Notes under the pieces: generated by a model
The model's input: only the letters and a program-made list of their open reading frames with translations
What the model was told of the DNA's origin: nothing
Databases searched by the model: none
Made by a program: the position numbers and the translations under genes
Part shown: piece by piece, positions 10,984 through 19,645 of the stretch
Layout: every line of letters starts with the position of its first letter
How positions within the stretch are numbered: position 1 is the first letter of the stretch
Origin: Hydnum rufescens UP504
Lineage: Eukaryota; Basidiomycota; Agaricomycetes; Cantharellales; Hydnaceae
Length of the DNA stretch: 33,266 nt
NCBI GenBank assembly: GCA_014904985.1
Contig: MU128994.1
Coordinates: forward strand, 150,254-183,519
Reading direction: 5' to 3'

Positions 10984-11085
10984 GTGAGTGTTTTTATCAA
11001 TAGATACAATGGCACAAAAAGAGCAGTGAAAGCTGCTCTTTTTGCACTGCTTTGAATTTTTATACTAACATGTTGTTTATTCTAG
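10984..11085 (+). other. intron-like segment 7 (right arm) with H1
   Basis: Donor AAAG/GTGAGT at 10984, branch ACTAACA near 11064, acceptor TCTAG ending 11085. H1 at 11012-11045. Confidence 0.6.
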
Positions 11086-11390
11086 ATTGAGGCCTGGTCC
11101 AAGGCCCACAAAAACCCATGAGTGACAAGGGCCCAAATTGCAATGCGACACATGGAAACACACCAAATGAGGACACACCACATGGCAACATGACATATGG
11201 TAACATGACATATGGAAATGTGCCAAACAGCAATGCACCAAACCAAGATGTGATGCATGGTAACATGACACACAGAAACATGACATAAGGCAATGCGACC
11301 TACAGCAATGTGCCAAACAAGGACACAACCACACCACATGAGGCCCCCAGGAACCACACACCTGCCACAGTGGGTGTGGTACTATATAAT

Positions 11391-11495
11391 GTGAGTCCCC
11401 CCCCCAGGTAGCTACAGCCATGCAAAAGGAGCAGTGAAAGCTGCTCTTTTTGTGTGGTCTTTCACTCTTAACTAACATACCATCTTACATTATAG
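11391..11495 (+). other. intron-like segment 8 (right arm) with H1
   Basis: Donor GTGAGT at 11391 followed by a C run, branch AACTAACA near 11471, acceptor TATAG ending 11495. H1 at 11423-11452. Confidence 0.6.
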
Positions 11496-11721
11496 GCCAC
11501 CACTTCCCACATGAACAAACACCCACATGAGAACCCCCATAACCCTGCCTATTGACACCTGAATGACAGGGCACAGGCCAACCCAAACAACAACATGCAA
11601 GACAATGCAACAGACAATAACATGCCCAACATGACAGACAATGCCGTGACAGATGACAATGCACCCAATGAGTGGCCCAAGGAACCACACACCTGCTGCA
11701 GTGGGTGTGGTACTATATAAG

Positions 11722-11824
11722 GTGAGTCCCCCCCCCCAAATAGATACAGCCACACAAAAAGAGCAGCAAAAGCTGCTCTTTTTGTGCTGGTTTTGATTTC
11801 TAACTAATGTATCTGTTTTTCCAG
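11722..11824 (+). other. intron-like segment 9 (right arm) with H1
   Basis: Donor AAG/GTGAGT at 11722 followed by a C run, branch AACTAATG near 11803, acceptor TTCCAG ending 11824. H1 at 11753-11786. Confidence 0.6.
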
Positions 11825-12076
11825 GTTGTTGGCTGACCCACAACCAATGAACAGAACAGACGCCTGCCAAGTAAAGACCTGCTAAACAAACCCTGAGCCC
11901 CCTGAAACAACAGCACACCACATGAACACATGCTAGATGGTGACCCACACACCAAAGGCCACATGCCAAACAAACACTGCATGAGCAAAGGGCCACTGAA
12001 GACATGAAACAATGCACAGCCAATGAGTGGCCCCAAGAACCACACACCTGCTGCGGTGGGTGTGTGGTACTCCAAG

Positions 12077-12192
12077 CTGAGTTTTTTCTTATTTTTTATT
12101 TTATTTTTGTGGTGCAAGAAGAGCAGTGTAAGCAGTGTAAGCTGCTCTTCTTGCAATGCTTTAATGTTTAACTAACACCTTTATTTTTCTAG
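12077..12192 (+). other. intron-like segment 10 (right arm) with H1
   Basis: The donor is mutated (AAG/CTGAGT). Branch AACTAACA near 12171, acceptor TCTAG ending 12192. H1 at 12113-12155 has an internally duplicated loop. Confidence 0.5.
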
Positions 12193-12340
12193 ATCTTGAA
12201 TCCCACATGAACCCCCAACACCAAACCCATGACCTGAAGCCCCACGACCCCAAACCCACCAAGCAAAACCAAACCCCATGAACAAAACCGTGAATGTGTG
12301 AGTACCACACCCACTGTGGTGGGTGTGTGGTACTCTCAAG

Positions 12341-12435
12341 GTAAGTTCTTTTTTCTGGAGCTACAATCGCACAAGAAGAGCAGCCTGTGGCTGCTGTTCT
12401 TGGGTGCATGGGTGAGCCCCACTGGGCGAGCCTAG
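12341..12435 (+). other. intron-like segment 11 (right arm) with H1
   Basis: Donor CAAG/GTAAGT at 12341 and CCTAG ending at 12435. No clear branch site. H1 at 12372-12402 has one mismatched base. Confidence 0.4.
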
Positions 12436-12478
12436 TGTATATAATAATAATAAATAAATAAATAAATAATAAAATCAA
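12436..12478. repeat. AT-rich microsatellite (ATA/AAAT)
   Basis: TATATAATAATAATAAATAAATAAATAA-type simple sequence directly outside the right edge of the mirror array. A similar TTA run lies at 24418-24455. Confidence 0.85.
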
Positions 12479-12485
12479 TAATCCT

Positions 12486-12593
12486 AGTGGCTAGGGGCCC
12501 CTGGGGGCCCCTGGGTCTGATATCTAGTTAGAGCATATAAATGCAACCTTTGAAGTATCTAGTTAGATGCCAATAATTGGCTGACCAGGCTGG
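12486..12593 (-). repeat. shared terminal repeat, copy 1 (CTGGTCAGCCAATTAT)
   Basis: On the minus strand the RT reading frame stops at CTGGTCAGCCAATTAT, followed by two TCTAACTAGATA blocks and a GGGGCCCC-rich stretch (12490-12512). The same succession occurs on the minus strand at 21265 and below. This looks like the end of a mobile element that interrupted the gypsy RT. Which element it belongs to is not settled. Confidence 0.55.
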
Positions 12594-13328
12594 GATTGCC
12601 TGCATCATCCATTGGAAGATGGATGGGCCATTACACAGGCCAAAGGGCATCTGCCCAAACTGCCATAATCTCTGGTGTGATCTGAAAGCCATCTTCTCCT
12701 TGTCCTCATCCCTCATTGCCATCTGGTGGAAGCCAGCCAATGCATCTAGTGCTGAGAGAACTTGTGATCCTGAGAGGGCCTGTAGGATCTCTGATTGCCT
12801 AGGGATTGGGAATTCATCAGGAATAGTCATGGTGTTCAGCTTCCTGTAGTTGATGCAGAATCTAGGCTTCCCATTACAGTATGCGATGACTACTGGGGCT
12901 GCCCAGGGGCTCTTTGATGGTTCTATGACTTCTTGGTGAATCCACTTGTCCATTTGCTCATTGATAACTTGCCTTTTCGCTGGTGAAGCTCCATACAGAG
13001 GCATTGAGACAGGGTGGGTATCCTCCTTCATGCAGATCTTGGCTATTGTCTCTAACATTCCTAAGTGATCATCAAAGCTGAAAGCTCAGATGTGCTTTCA
13101 GACCAGTGCCAGGGTCCTAGCCCTTATCTCAGGAGGGGTGTCTGGGGCTATATCAATGAGTTCTTCCAGCTTCTTCAAATCATAGGTTGTGGGATCAGCT
13201 GGTTCAGATGTCTTGGGACCCCATAGCTCATCTGGTTCTGGGGGGATCTCCAAGGCTCTAGATTGTGTGAGAGCCTGATCTGACATATCTTGGTCCCCCA
13301 GGGATCCTTTAGCTAGCTTCTGAACCAC
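12594..13328 (-). pseudogene. gypsy reverse transcriptase, N-terminal part
   Basis: The long frame 12528-13058 reads QMDKWIHQEVIEPSKSPWAAPVV, then KPRFCINYRKLNTMTIPDEFP, LSALDALAGFHQMAM and MPFGLCNGPSIFQWMMQ. These are the fingers and palm blocks of Ty3/gypsy RT; LDALAGFHQ holds the first catalytic Asp region (usual LDL..GYHQ). The catalytic YxDD motif should follow about 20 residues later but the sequence changes to the shared terminal repeat. Upstream, 13098-13328 is the Pro-Asp-rich PR-RT spacer, joined in frame through two TGA codons near 13090-13100. The protein would act in reverse transcription of the element RNA; it is not functional here. Confidence 0.88.
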
Positions 13329-13399
13329 TCAAGCATATGCTTCCAAGCGCTCCTGGTGGAGCTCCCCATGTGCATGGTCCAGATACTTATCTGGATTGT

Positions 13400-14436
13400 G
13401 TAGGACACCCAGAGTGTCACCCTTTCAAATCCATTCCCAGGTAGGCGATGTATTGGCTACTGGTATTATAAGCTCACTGGACTTGATCAAAGTGGAAGGG
13501 GCAACTAGGAAACATCCATTATGAGTGGGGAGGGTGACTCTTTCCATAAACCACTCATCTTGTCCTGTGGTCAGTCCCTGAATGGGGACTTTGGCAACCC
13601 AACAGGGCAGATCCACACATCCTTGGTGGCTTGTACCAGCTGCAGTGCTGAGGATTTTGGCAGGACACCTATGGGTCTCTTGAGGTGGTGAGGTAGGCAG
13701 ATTGATCCTTGATCCCTGGGGGGTGACAGGGATGCACTTTGAAGTCCTTTACCACTGGGGGAGTCAAGTGTGCTTGCACATCGAATGCCTCATGTGGCTG
13801 GTTAATTGACAAGCATGTCTCTTGGGCCATCCTGAGCACAGAAACTTCATAATTGACCTGGAAGTCCTCTCCCAGTAGGACTGGGACATTCATTTTCGGT
13901 ATCATGTAGGCCTCCTCAACGAACTCCAGCAGTCATCCATCAGCCATGGGCATGAAGATGGGGAGGTTGATGTGGCCTAGGATCTTGGCCTGGTTCATGA
14001 GCCCAAATAGGCTGAGCTTCATTCCCTTTTGTAGCTTCAGTTGCCATTATAAGGCCTTGTAGCACTCCTCTGAGATCAATGTAATATCTGCACCTGAATC
14101 CAGTCATAACTGTACTTCTGGAGCTGAGGGCATCCCTAAGCATCCTCCATAGACACTAAGAGCTGTAATGCCCAGAGCAGATTTGCCAGGAGGTGTGGTT
14201 CTGGCCTTTGCACAGCAGATAACCTTCACTGGAAGGATAGCCAGCATTTCAGCCAGTTCTCTGAGCCCCTTTTCAGGTGTGGCTGGTCTTATGGCAATGG
14301 TTGGAAGTTGCTGTGTTGCCATGTGCACTTCCTTTGCTACTGGCTTGTCAGGCTGCTTTTTACAGGGGTTCAAGGGGGTTCTCACTGGCAGGGGGAGTAG
14401 TATTTTATTTGTCACTACATTTACATTATGCAACAA
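13400..14436 (-). pseudogene. gypsy aspartic protease region, decayed
   Basis: The retropepsin motif LDSGADITLI is encoded at about 14103-14075 on the minus strand (LDSGAD at 14086-14103). Downstream, LPIFMPMADG and MNVPVLLGEDF (ILGxDF-type block, about 13870) match the expected second half of a clan AA protease. Stops interrupt the frame: TGA just before LDSG, TAA after CYKAL, and TGA after MADG. The N-terminal part (14436-14107) is a linker with PLPVRTPLNPCKKQPDKP. It lies between the zinc knuckle and RT, the normal position for a gag-pol protease. Confidence 0.75.
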
Positions 14437-14519
14437 GTTGCTTCACATCTCTACATATGTGGGCTTCTGATTAAATACAGGGGAGCTAGACAGCAGAGCA
14501 GGCTTCATTAGCTCCTCAA

Positions 14520-15377
14520 TTAAAAATTTGGTGTAGTGTCAATTATAGCAGCACAAGCCACTTTGTGGCTAGGGGATTCATAGTGCCTATGCTCCTTCTT
14601 AAGAGTCTTCCTTTCCAGATGACTAGAATACACCCCATGGTGTTTGCAGTCCCTCACCCAGTGCTTGTCACTTCCACAGGCAAAGCATTTCTGACCAGGC
14701 TTGTGGTGGCTAACTACCAAGTCATTGTGGGGGTATGGGTAGGTTTTTTCAACACTGTCTGCTGTTTTGCTGTTGGGCTGAGGGTGGGATCATGGAATGT
14801 CAGTTCGCCCCCCTTGCTGTTGCCCTATGCTGAATGTGTTTGAGGTATTTTTCCCTTCCTTTTCCTCACTAGAGTACTGGAAGGCTCCCTCAGGATTGTC
14901 TTTGAAAGCTGAAAAGGTTGAATCATCTTCAGCCTCTCCTGTAGTGTTGTCCTGGGCCATGAAGTTGGCCCTTCTTGAGTTTCCTGCTTCCATTTGCTGT
15001 TGATAGTGCTGTGTGGACTTCCACTGCATCACTAGTGTGGGTTTGAATTGTTTGGCAAGCATAAGGACTGACTTGATTGGCAGCCTCTCACTCCACCACA
15101 GGATGATGTCCCATGGTGTGGGAGCATTCCCCATTACCAAAGCTGTCTCCTCTGGGCTGTTCACAGTAAACTGAAGGAAGATGTGTGATAACAGGATATG
15201 TTGCTGAATGTACTCAGCAGGCAACTCCTGAGGATGGTCAGTGCTTTGAAATACTTCACTATTGTATTTGAGGCATTCAGGGGTATACCAGGCTTCACTG
15301 AGGTAGCAATGCAGCACCCATTCACATAAATTGTCCCATGATTGGAGAATGGTATGCTTGACTGGTGTTGAGTGCAC
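14520..15377 (-). pseudogene. gypsy Gag, C-terminal half with CCHC zinc knuckle
   Basis: 14790-15377 continues the capsid-like Gag frame (WDNLCEWVLHCYLSEAWYTPE, HPQELPAEYIQQHILLS). After a short gap with a stop, the frame 14520-14720 carries CFACGSDKHWVRDC, a CX2CX4HX4C RNA-binding knuckle (minus 14687-14646). Gag binds and packages element RNA. The boundary with 15378 is a single TGA in the context TGG-TGA-GTG, most simply a nonsense mutation. Confidence 0.82.
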
Positions 15378-15851
15378 TCACCAGGCTGTCACCACAGCTC
15401 CTTTGAACCTTAGTGACATGATTGTAGGCATCATATGCTCTAGTTCAGGGCCTAAATTTACAAGGTTGTTGCACTTGTAGAGCCAATCAATGGCTGTATC
15501 CTTGTTGCCATCCCATTTAGGCACTGCAGTCCACTTGAGGCAGTGATCCCAGGTGATTCCTTGGGGCAGGGTGTTGGCTGTGCCTCCTGGGGGCCCTGGA
15601 GGTCCAGGGGGGCCAGGTGGGCCAGGAGGTCCTGGGGGGCCAGTAGGGCCAGGGGATCCTCCTGTTAATTCAGGTGTATCTGAATTAAGGATTGGATGAT
15701 GAAAAGCGTAAGGAGGGGGTTCTGGACTAGGCTTTTGGTTGTGCCTTAAGCTAGATGTAAGAGAGGTTGGCTTGTGGAAAGACATTAGATTGGAAATGGC
15801 CAGTCTCATGGTTGGAAGGGAATTAGGGAACTCCATGAGCCTTGGGAACAA
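15378..15851 (-). pseudogene. gypsy Gag, N-terminal half with collagen-like tract
   Basis: A Pro/Gly tract of repeated GPP triplets (minus, about 15655-15585) precedes WDHCLKWTAVPKWDGNKDTA and IDWLYKCNNLVNLGPELEHM, a pattern typical of fungal gypsy Gag (a 'W.....KFDG...' start followed by helices). It ends at TGA 15375-15377 and continues in the same frame in the next ORF. The tract gives about eight Gly-X-Y repeats and is GC-rich relative to the flanks. Confidence 0.8.
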
Positions 15852-16146
15852 GTTGGATTCCCAGGGTCATGCAGTGCAGAGGTCATGGTGCACAGTTCCA
15901 GTACACTGCGATCAGCAGACTGAGTGGAGGGAAAAAAGATGCATTCAGGTTGGCCTGGAATAGCTACTACTGCTACTCTATTAAGTAAGCAATGAAGTTA
16001 GCTAAATATGGGGCAGCACCAAACTCCTGGTGGGAGAAGCTTTCCACCATGTTGTGTAGAGAAGTATGACAAGGATAAGAGAAGTGGGGGAATGGGGATG
16101 CACTATGAGTCTACTGATCCTTGGTGAAGCTGAGTGCCCACTGGGC

Positions 16147-16713
16147 TTATACACCACTAACACCTCCACTGGGAGGGAATCCTGGGCCTGGGCCACCTTG
16201 TCCTGGACTTCCACTACTGCCACCACCTCTTGATGGTCCTGGATCACTGCCCTTAGAGCTGGCAGGGCATGAGGGGGGAGGCATTGGGCCTTTCCCTTTA
16301 GACTCTGTAGGGATTGGCTCAGATGTTCTGGCATAGAGGGGGCCTGAGTGTGCAGTGCTCCCATTTGAGGCTTGAGAGATGAGAAGCCCCTTCATTGGCA
16401 GGAATGTGAAGGGTATGGGAGCAGTGGCCTGCTCTTGAGGGAAGAGGGTCACCGGCAGCCTGGTTGGGATGGCAGAAACCATCTCAGCATAGTACCCATG
16501 GGCCCTTGACACTCCTGGGGCTGGCAGGGTGGGTGTGTTGGTCGCTGCATTCCAGAGGGACCTTGCCCATCTGGCTCCTCCTTCAGCAGATTCTGCTTGG
16601 TTGATGAGGTAGTTGACTAAGGGTGAACAGGCGCATGGTGCCTCCACTTGGAGGGAGTCCTGAATAGTCCTCACTGACTCCCAAATTGGCTTTCGACAGG
16701 GTCCATAAGGCAT
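16147..16713 (-). pseudogene. gypsy-linked upstream ORF fragment, Ser/Gly/Pro-rich tail
   Basis: Open frame of 188 codons. It reads ACSPLVNYLINQAESAEGGARW and SLWNAATNTPTLPAPGVSRA, then a low-complexity tail rich in Gly, Ser and Pro. Not assigned to a family. It lies upstream of Gag on the same strand, with the same CpG-poor composition, so I treat it as part of the retroelement's 5' coding region or of a gene the element captured. Confidence 0.5.
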
Positions 16714-16791
16714 TACACAGCCCTTCCCCCAGGGTGGACACTTGCTGGGAAAAGGTCATGAATCAATTACAAGGGTTGGGTGTGGGAGTGC

Positions 16792-18140
16792 TCAAACCTT
16801 GAAGGGCACTTCCTGCCACTTCGGGGGGGATGACTCCAAATCAAAGGAGGAGGCTCTATAGTTGGATGAGTGAGAGAATGCAGCTAACTCTGAGGGGGGA
16901 GTTGGCCAGGTTGGCACATTGAGTATGGATCCTGGCCCTGTGTTCAGACTGAGGGTTGTCCAGTGGCTGGTACTTGCCTGTTGCTCCTCTAGGGTGGTGG
17001 TTGATACAAAGAGCCCTAGGCCATATGGCTTGGTGTCAATCCAAGGCAGGGGCTGCACCTCAAAAGCTTCCTCCATCTTGAAGTTGTACTCTCTGTACTT
17101 GGCAGCCTGATTTCCAGAAAATGGGTGTCTGGTTGCTTGTACTATGGGGCGAACCCCATCGATGTCAGCTTCTAAGGCTTCCCATCCTGCAGCTACAGCT
17201 CTCCTGGCAATTTTCTTAGTGGGCAGGCATGGGTCATGCCAGACCTTATGCAGCCATTCCCTTAATTCAGGGGTAGGAGGTAGCAAATCCTCTGAGGCCA
17301 TGGGGGTCAATAGACTCTCCCCCTGGTGGAGCTTCCTCAGCTTGTACAGCCTTGCAAGGGTCAACTCTGCCCATAGTTTCAACAGCTTGTTGGCCATCAT
17401 AAGTTTTTTAAGCTCCTTAGATGTCCAGAGTTGCTCTGTCAATTTGGAATCCCAATCTATTACAAAGGTATGGGCTCTTCCCCTACTATTGCTATGACAT
17501 TGGTAATGACATTCTGCAGCCTCTCTAGTGTGGTTTGGATCGTAATGAGGAGCTCCCAATCCACATACCACTCCTGCTGATCCTCCTCAAATAGGAAGTA
17601 TGAGGTGTGGTATTGGGCAGGTGCAAACTTTGTCCATATGGAGATGAATTGGAATGTTGTAACCAGTGCACTCAAAAAGGGGTCTATGTAGTCTCCTACC
17701 AGCTTGTCAAGTCTCTTGATGATCTTGAGGTACCAGGCTAATGACCAGAGCTGGGGAGGGATAGCTATGCATTCATGCATGGCAGGGTGATAGAGCACAT
17801 CTTCATGATCCAAAGATGGGACATGGTGAGCAATTCTCATGTGGAGGTTAGGCTTCAGGGACTTTGACCAGCAACCCATGATTAACAGGGACTCATGTGT
17901 GTAGAGAGGGGAAGGAAGAGAGGAGGGAGTGCATGGCATTGGGATTGGTTCAACTGCCTTGTCGGCTAGAGGGAACCAATGTAATAGCACATTGTTCGAC
18001 TGTGAATGTACATGATAGTTGTCATTAGACAAGGCAGAGTCAATGGGGGAAAGACAGGGATCGAGAAGAGTTGAATTCCTACTGCTCTCAGCACTAGCCT
18101 TGAGTGGGGAACCAGGCACAGACCTAGGCACTTGCTTCAC
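16792..18140 (-). pseudogene. gypsy-linked upstream ORF, two frames joined by a frameshift
   Basis: Frames 17460-18140 (226 codons) and 16792-17571 (259 codons) overlap; the first reads well until about 17475 (TTLERLQNVITNVIAIVGEEP) and the second takes over there (FVIDWDSKLTEQLWTSKELK), so one frameshift probably separates a single ORF of about 440 residues. Predicted helical segments: PPQLWSLAWYLKIIKRLDKLVG and KLLKLWAELTLARLYKLRKLH. No catalytic motif is recognised. It lies upstream of gag on the same strand. Confidence 0.5.
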
Positions 18141-18497
18141 TCCAAGTCTGGGAGAATAGAGTGCAAGGGGAGAGGGAGGATGATGAAGGCAAGTAAGTAG
18201 TTGTTAGCCAAGTGGCATAACAACTATCTAGGGAGAGGGATTGGAGTCAGTGAGTAGACTAAAGAGCCATACTCACCATTAGAGTCACATCAATACAAGA
18301 CTCACAGAGTAGGCCAGCTGTCTGAGCAGCTGCTAAACAGAAAGAGGGAGGTGTGTCAGTAGTGGGTCACATTGATAGTGACATGATGGGAAGGTTTCAC
18401 AGGTCTCACATGAGCATAGAGGTCCAGGCAAGAAGTTACTATATTTGGTAACATCTGTGAACACAATCATCATGGATCACACTATTACATGAGTGTC
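18141..18497. other. spacer, nothing recognised
   Basis: About 360 bases between the two upstream ORF fragments. No ORF of note, no LTR ends that I can define. Confidence 0.4.
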
Positions 18498-18840
18498 CTA
18501 AAATGGAAAGAAGGACTTCATATACCAAAGAGCTATATTACACAGTTGTGGTATCATCCCTGGAAAGGCAACATCTGGGGTCTCACTGACAGAGAGGGTT
18601 GTGAACATCTTTGGAGTGATCTTTGAAGCCTTATCCCAAATCTCCATGTCACCAGCTTCCATCATCGATTGTTCCTCCTGGACCTCCAGATTGAACATCA
18701 GGACCATCTGAAGTTATGCCAGGCTGGTGTTTGGCTGGAAAAGCATGTGAGGGCAACAAAAGCCTGACTTGCACTTGCTGAAGCAAAGAGGGACAATATC
18801 CAATACACTGACGAGTACTTGCAAGCTCAATTTGAAGCAC
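18498..18840 (-). pseudogene. short upstream coding remnants, minus strand
   Basis: Two overlapping frames (18649-18840 and 18498-18707) read TRQCIGYCPSLLQQVQVRLLL, HAFPAKHQPGITSDGPD, then SVSETPDVAFPGMIPQL and NIALWYMKSFFPF. The text is protein-like and fits a frameshifted exon of the same element. No family recognised. Confidence 0.35.
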
Positions 18841-18964
18841 AGTGAACCTATCAAAGCCAGCCTTTAGAGCAACAGTCTAAGAAGAAAGGTGTCAGGATCA
18901 ATTGACATTTGCTTCCACTTAAGGACTTACCTGTCAGAGTATCATTCTTCATTGACTATATCAT

Positions 18965-19342
18965 ATGGCACCTACTTCTTCAAATGCTCTCATCTCCTCT
19001 CTCCCTCCATTCACTAAGGGGGTTATTGTCATCCTTGCCATTATTGGCATTTCTCTTATTATTATTGCCCTCATTCTATCGGGCCTCAACCAGCGGGCTA
19101 TGGGCTGGGTAGTCAACCAGTGGCAGCATTGGTGCCCTTGTCGGTACCTGTCATTCCCTCACTCCCTGTGTGAGTCCATGGAGTTGCCAATCCAGACTCC
19201 CCCTCCTCCTCCTCCACCCCCAGTCCCTGAATCTACCCCACCTGTCCCAATCCCTACTCCATCAGCATCATTACGATCCTTTGACACCTTGGACACCTTT
19301 GGAGTACCAAGGTGTACACTGCCTTGGAAGTATATTTGCTAA
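18965..19342 (+). CDS. small Pro-rich single-pass membrane protein (hypothetical)
   Basis: 125 codons from ATG 18969 or 18965-frame start. Residues about 19-40 form one strong hydrophobic helix (GVIVILAIIGISLIIIALIL), followed by RAMGWVVNQW and a Pro-rich stretch (about residues 78-100) with eight consecutive prolines. This suggests a short outside/lumenal N-terminus and a Pro-rich tail. It lies between the gypsy 5' end and the KDZ fragment and shares no frame with either. It may be a captured gene fragment or chance; the uninterrupted frame in a stop-rich region favours it slightly. Confidence 0.35.
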   Translation: MAPTSSNALISSLPPFTKGVIVILAIIGISLIIIALILSGLNQRAMGWVVNQWQHWCPCRYLSFPHSLCESMELPIQTPPPPPPPPVPESTPPVPIPTPSASLRSFDTLDTFGVPRCTLPWKYIC

Positions 19343-19645
19343 GGGGGATACATATGGAAGTTGGGGCTTAGCCATGTGGAGTGATGGTGGCTGTGGAGGC
19401 TGCACTCTAGGAGAATCTGGAAGGTTACAGAAGTTGGTGGAAGGCTCTGGAAGGATGGTGGCTGTGTGAAGGAAGTAGTATTTATAGCCCTTCGCAGTTG
19501 GGGGATCACCAGTTTCAATCTCTCAGGATTCCCACAGCAATAGGTGCAAGACTTGTGTGTCCCTTGTTGTGTGGTGTATACTCAGGATTCCCACTGTGAT
19601 AGTGTGTGGTTAATTAATCTCTTTCCTCTTTCTGTTTGTGGCTTC
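19343..19645. other. spacer with a short direct repeat
   Basis: CAGGATTCCCAC occurs at 19524-19535 and 19583-19594, each followed by a related AATAGGTG / GATAGTGTG context. No gene is seen. The repeat could mark an insertion junction just before the KDZ fragment, but it is too short to prove that. Confidence 0.4.

Larger units (their letters stand above)
8769..12435. repeat. mirror-symmetric array of hairpin-bearing exon/intron-like units
   Basis: Two hairpin types alternate through 3.7 kb. H1 is AAAAGAGCAGC...GCTGCTCTTTT, usually with flanking GTGCC or CACA arms; H2 is ACCACACACC...GGTGTGTGGT. H1 starts: 8813, 9083, 9342, 9606, 9859, 10158, 11012, 11423, 11753, 12113, 12372. H2 starts: 8886, 9146, 9405, 9931, 10231, 10951, 11353, 11684, 12039, 12304, with a degenerate one near 9671. 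Order is H1-H2 left of the centre and H2-H1 right of it, so the array mirrors about 10601.5; the outermost acceptors (8769 and 12435) are almost equidistant from that point. Each H1 sits in an intron-like segment (GTRAGT-type donor, CTAAC/CTAAT branch, YAG acceptor) directed outward, minus on the left and plus on the right. The exon-like parts are low complexity and contain stops, so coding is doubtful. Confidence 0.85.
12594..18840 (-). mobile_element. decayed Ty3/gypsy-type LTR retrotransposon, truncated in RT
   Basis: On the minus strand the order is upstream ORF fragments (18840-16147), Gag (15851-14790), zinc knuckle (14687-14646), aspartic protease (around 14100), and reverse transcriptase (13328-12594). 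That is a Ty3/gypsy gag-pol order as far as it goes. RT ends just after the FGLCNGPSIFQ block, so the YxDD box, RNase H and integrase are missing. I find no pair of LTRs. Several frames are interrupted, mostly by TGA. The 3' end is cut by the shared terminal repeat at 12593. Confidence 0.85.

Noticed and set aside
11490..12047. 185-codon minus-strand ORF in the right arm of the array, rich in Cys, Val and Trp
   Set aside because: It crosses an H1 hairpin, two splice-signal sets and a C run on the opposite strand, and looks like a shadow of low-complexity DNA.
8813..12402. CRISPR-like array
   Set aside because: Unit spacing and order are superficially array-like, but the repeats are diverged hairpins of two kinds, spacers are 100-350 bp and partly similar, the order reverses at a centre, and the genome is fungal.
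8813..12402. H1 hairpins as bacterial-type terminators
   Set aside because: No oligo-T run follows consistently, introns and other signs are eukaryotic, and the hairpins lie between splice signals.
8604..12590. TGGCTGACC direct repeat flanking the array as a target-site duplication
   Set aside because: The left flank shows no continuation of the gypsy RT that lies at the right flank, and a related TGGCTGACC also occurs inside the array (about 11830), so the match is not specific.
13950..14470. + strand ORFs of about 60-100 codons over the gypsy gag-pol region
   Set aside because: Shadows of the minus-strand protease and Gag frames, which carry recognisable motifs.
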